From NCBI GenBank assembly GCA_964035775.1, contig OZ038316.1:23532828-23596827 (forward strand): a DNA stretch of 64,000 nt. The letters run 5' to 3'. Positions 1-64,000 of the stretch are shown here, one piece after another (the first letter of the stretch is position 1; the number at the start of each line of letters is the position of its first letter). Under the pieces are notes generated by a model. It ran no database searches. It had not been told where the DNA came from and saw nothing but the letters and a program-made list of their open reading frames with translations. The position numbers and the translations under genes are program-made. This DNA comes from Osedax frankpressi. Lineage: Eukaryota; Annelida; Polychaeta; Sabellida; Siboglinidae.

Positions 1-80
1 AGTGATGTCTAGATACTCTATAATATATATGAGAATACATATATGTCGAATGAAAAGAATATAATTAAGACAAGTTGTAA

Positions 81-115
<35 letters not shown>

Positions 116-2200
116 CCTGTCATATGTAATTGATATAGTATCATTTAACAGTAGCAAAGATAGTTTTTATTAATAAAAATGATTATGTATGTAATTTATA
201 ATAAAACATAAATAAATTATTCAAAAAACATATAACAAGTAATTTTCCTAAACTTTGTTTAGGAAAATTACAAAATAAATATATTATTTATATTCGATAT
301 TAAAATGTATATAACTGTAAAGAACATATAATATTAATACATATATGTGTATAATATCAATACTATTATTTATAACAAGCAATTATATAAATATGATTTT
401 TATAGGGTGTGCATTTATTTATGAGTTTGTGAATACTTGTAAATTAAACAATAATACATTCAATTGCCATACGTGTTGGAATAATGTGTAAATATTTAAA
501 TATGTATTTATAGAACACTGATTTATCCTTCCATACTCAAATACTAAAAATAGATGACTTGGTTCATAATATATTGTTTTACTTGTCACAATGCCAACAT
601 AAACATTATTTAATATCAAGATTTTTTTATTGCAAATTATGTTCTCAAATTTAGATTTTTTTCTTAATATAGTTATAATAATTTTATATTTATTATAACT
701 TTATATTTAAATTTTTAAAATGCTAACCAAAATTCATTAAATATCTATATTAATAATTAATATATTTAATAATTGTATCAACATGTTGATATTTCGTAAA
801 AAATATAATGCAATATTTCAAATATCTCTAATATAATTTTAATCTTCAAAATATTATATTCGTTAATATTATAATCACATATTTTATATTCTGAATAATT
901 CCTACAATCTATATATCTATATAATTATCTAATATATGTCATATTATTATACGATAATTCTATTAAATAAATTCTTTTAATGTCATATGAATTCTGGCAA
1001 ATAATCTCATGTAAATTGTTTAATTTTATCTATTTACAGAGTTTTAACTATATATATATATATATATATATATAATTATTTAGAAATGGTAATATAAATT
1101 CGGAGCTAATTTTAGATTTTTAAAGGACATATATTTAAAATTGTATTTAATTTTGGAAAAAAAAGACATTTATAACAATATATTCTATATAATGATACAT
1201 ATTTATAGATTATCACACACATGTATTTATCACTATTATTAGATCATATAGTTACTATATAATACTAATTTAATAAGCCATGCAATTATTTCTATTTTTA
1301 GTAAGGTTAATCAATTTTGTCTTGGCAATATTAAGATATAAGTTATTGATAATAGGCCAGTTACGAATTATGTTAATGAAATTAATCTGTAAGTATGTTC
1401 ACTGCTAGTTGAAGGTATAGTCTAAAGGTATAATGCCATCGTCATATATGTAACGTATCTAATAACATTTATAAATAATAAAAATAAACGCCATATATAG
1501 ATATATTATTATTAAAAATAATTTAATTAATTTTATATTGTTCATTGTCAGTTAGCCATTTTATGTAATAATAAATAGTTCAGCGTCATCATCAGTTAAG
1601 TTAAGTAAAAGTATGTTATTATATTACTTTCTTTGAATGATCTATAATTATAAAATATAATATTCAGTCATGCATTACACGTATATCAAGTTTTAAATTT
1701 AAATAGTTTTGTTTATTATATTCATTGAAGGTTTTCTATCAGAATTAAATATTAAATTAAATTAAGTGACGAAGTTAATTAATATATAATATAATTCAAT
1801 ACAATTAAAGTACAAATTTCATATTTATTATTATCATGGTAAACCACACGCATTGCATAATTATATCAGTGAATTGAAGTTATTTAAAAATTAAATTATC
1901 ATTGAATAATTTATATTTTTGTGAGTTCGTATATTAATGCATACATCTAGTAGACGCGTGCATTAATATATGCGATAGTAAAGTGATGCAGATAAATATA
2001 TTACGATACATTCGTATATTACGTAAGAAATTCGCGAACTTAAAAGTAACAGCTACGTCGATATCACTTATAGATCGTTATTTGCAACGGCATACCATCT
2101 ATATTTAGACCTACGAGTGAAAGTCGCCCAAACAACGGATGCTGGAAGGTAGAGAAAATCCTATCGACACTTTTCAAGGGACCATGTGTCGCTGGCGATA
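1..2200. other. AT-rich upstream DNA, no gene seen
   Basis: Very AT-rich sequence with short TA runs (about 84-114 and 1050-1072) and frequent stops in all frames. I see no splice-flanked open exon, no recognisable protein motif and no transposon ends. The base composition becomes visibly less AT-rich from about 2040, on approaching the promoter of the gene that follows. Confidence 0.7.
240..270. repeat. Perfect short inverted repeat (hairpin)
   Basis: Arms TAATTTTCCTAAA (240-252) and TTTAGGAAAATTA (258-270) pair perfectly over 13 bp around a 5-base loop. No poly-T tract or gene end lies nearby, and I cannot assign a function. Confidence 0.6.
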
Positions 2201-2219
2201 AATCGATGCGAGGTTGGCG

Positions 2220-2226
2220 TATAAAA
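2220..2226 (+). promoter_or_regulatory. TATA box of the giant mucin-like gene
   Basis: A canonical TATAAAA followed by GGCGGG lies 63 bp upstream of the predicted ATG at 2283. The usual 25-30 bp spacing places transcription start near 2250, giving a 5' leader of only about 30 nt. The surrounding 2040-2280 is more GC-rich than the flanks. The call rests on motif and spacing; no transcript was available. Confidence 0.6.
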
Positions 2227-2282
2227 GGCGGGCCGTTAGGCGGTATCGAGGGCATGTGTTGGAACACTCTGTTCTGATTAAG

Positions 2283-63929
<61,647 letters not shown>

Positions 63930-64000
63930 GTTAGTATATTTTATTGTAATATAATATAAAATCATCTCGTAAAGTGTATATAACTGTAATTACTCTAATT

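Overview
The window comes from an animal (metazoan) genome: AT-rich non-coding DNA, many GT-AG introns, abundant microsatellites and minisatellites, and one very large secreted-protein gene on the + strand. I cannot name the species. The domain set (EMI-like, EGF, VWD-C8-TIL, LDLa, discoidin-like, mucin-type Thr/Pro repeats) points to an invertebrate gel-forming mucin / SCO-spondin-like protein.

Layout. 1-2200: AT-rich DNA with no supported gene. 2220-2282: TATA promoter and short leader. 2283-34846: 56 exons coding for a signal peptide, an EMI-like region, EGF, a TB-like domain, three VWD-C8-TIL assemblies, four LDLa domains, then five Cys-to-Cys discoidin-like domains separated by Thr-rich linkers. 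34955-35906: first long Thr-Thr-Ile-Pro mucin exon and the first 'type A' domain exon. 36931-63929: 22 tandem units, each a 465-bp domain exon (type B) followed by a mucin exon of 312-681 bp, interrupted once by a second type A exon (50145-50615). The array runs off the right edge.

I placed every exon by hand from splice signals and codon phase. 103 exons join into one open frame of about 9,915 codons with no stop and no 3' end in view. All array exons are phase 1-1. The mucin-to-domain intron is 78 bp in every case I measured within the array, and the domain-to-mucin intron is 106 bp in nearly all. The predicted product is a giant secreted glycoprotein: a polymerising VWD-type head, LDLa modules, and a very long tail of adhesive-looking domains strung on O-glycosylated rods.

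The most notable points are the homogenised, expandable, frame-safe domain/mucin array, its internal duplications and mosaic units, the stepwise loss of introns in the repeated domain along the gene, and the predominance of GTTAGT 5' splice sites. Large introns carry satellites, including about 4.2 kb of degenerate ACACC pentamers.
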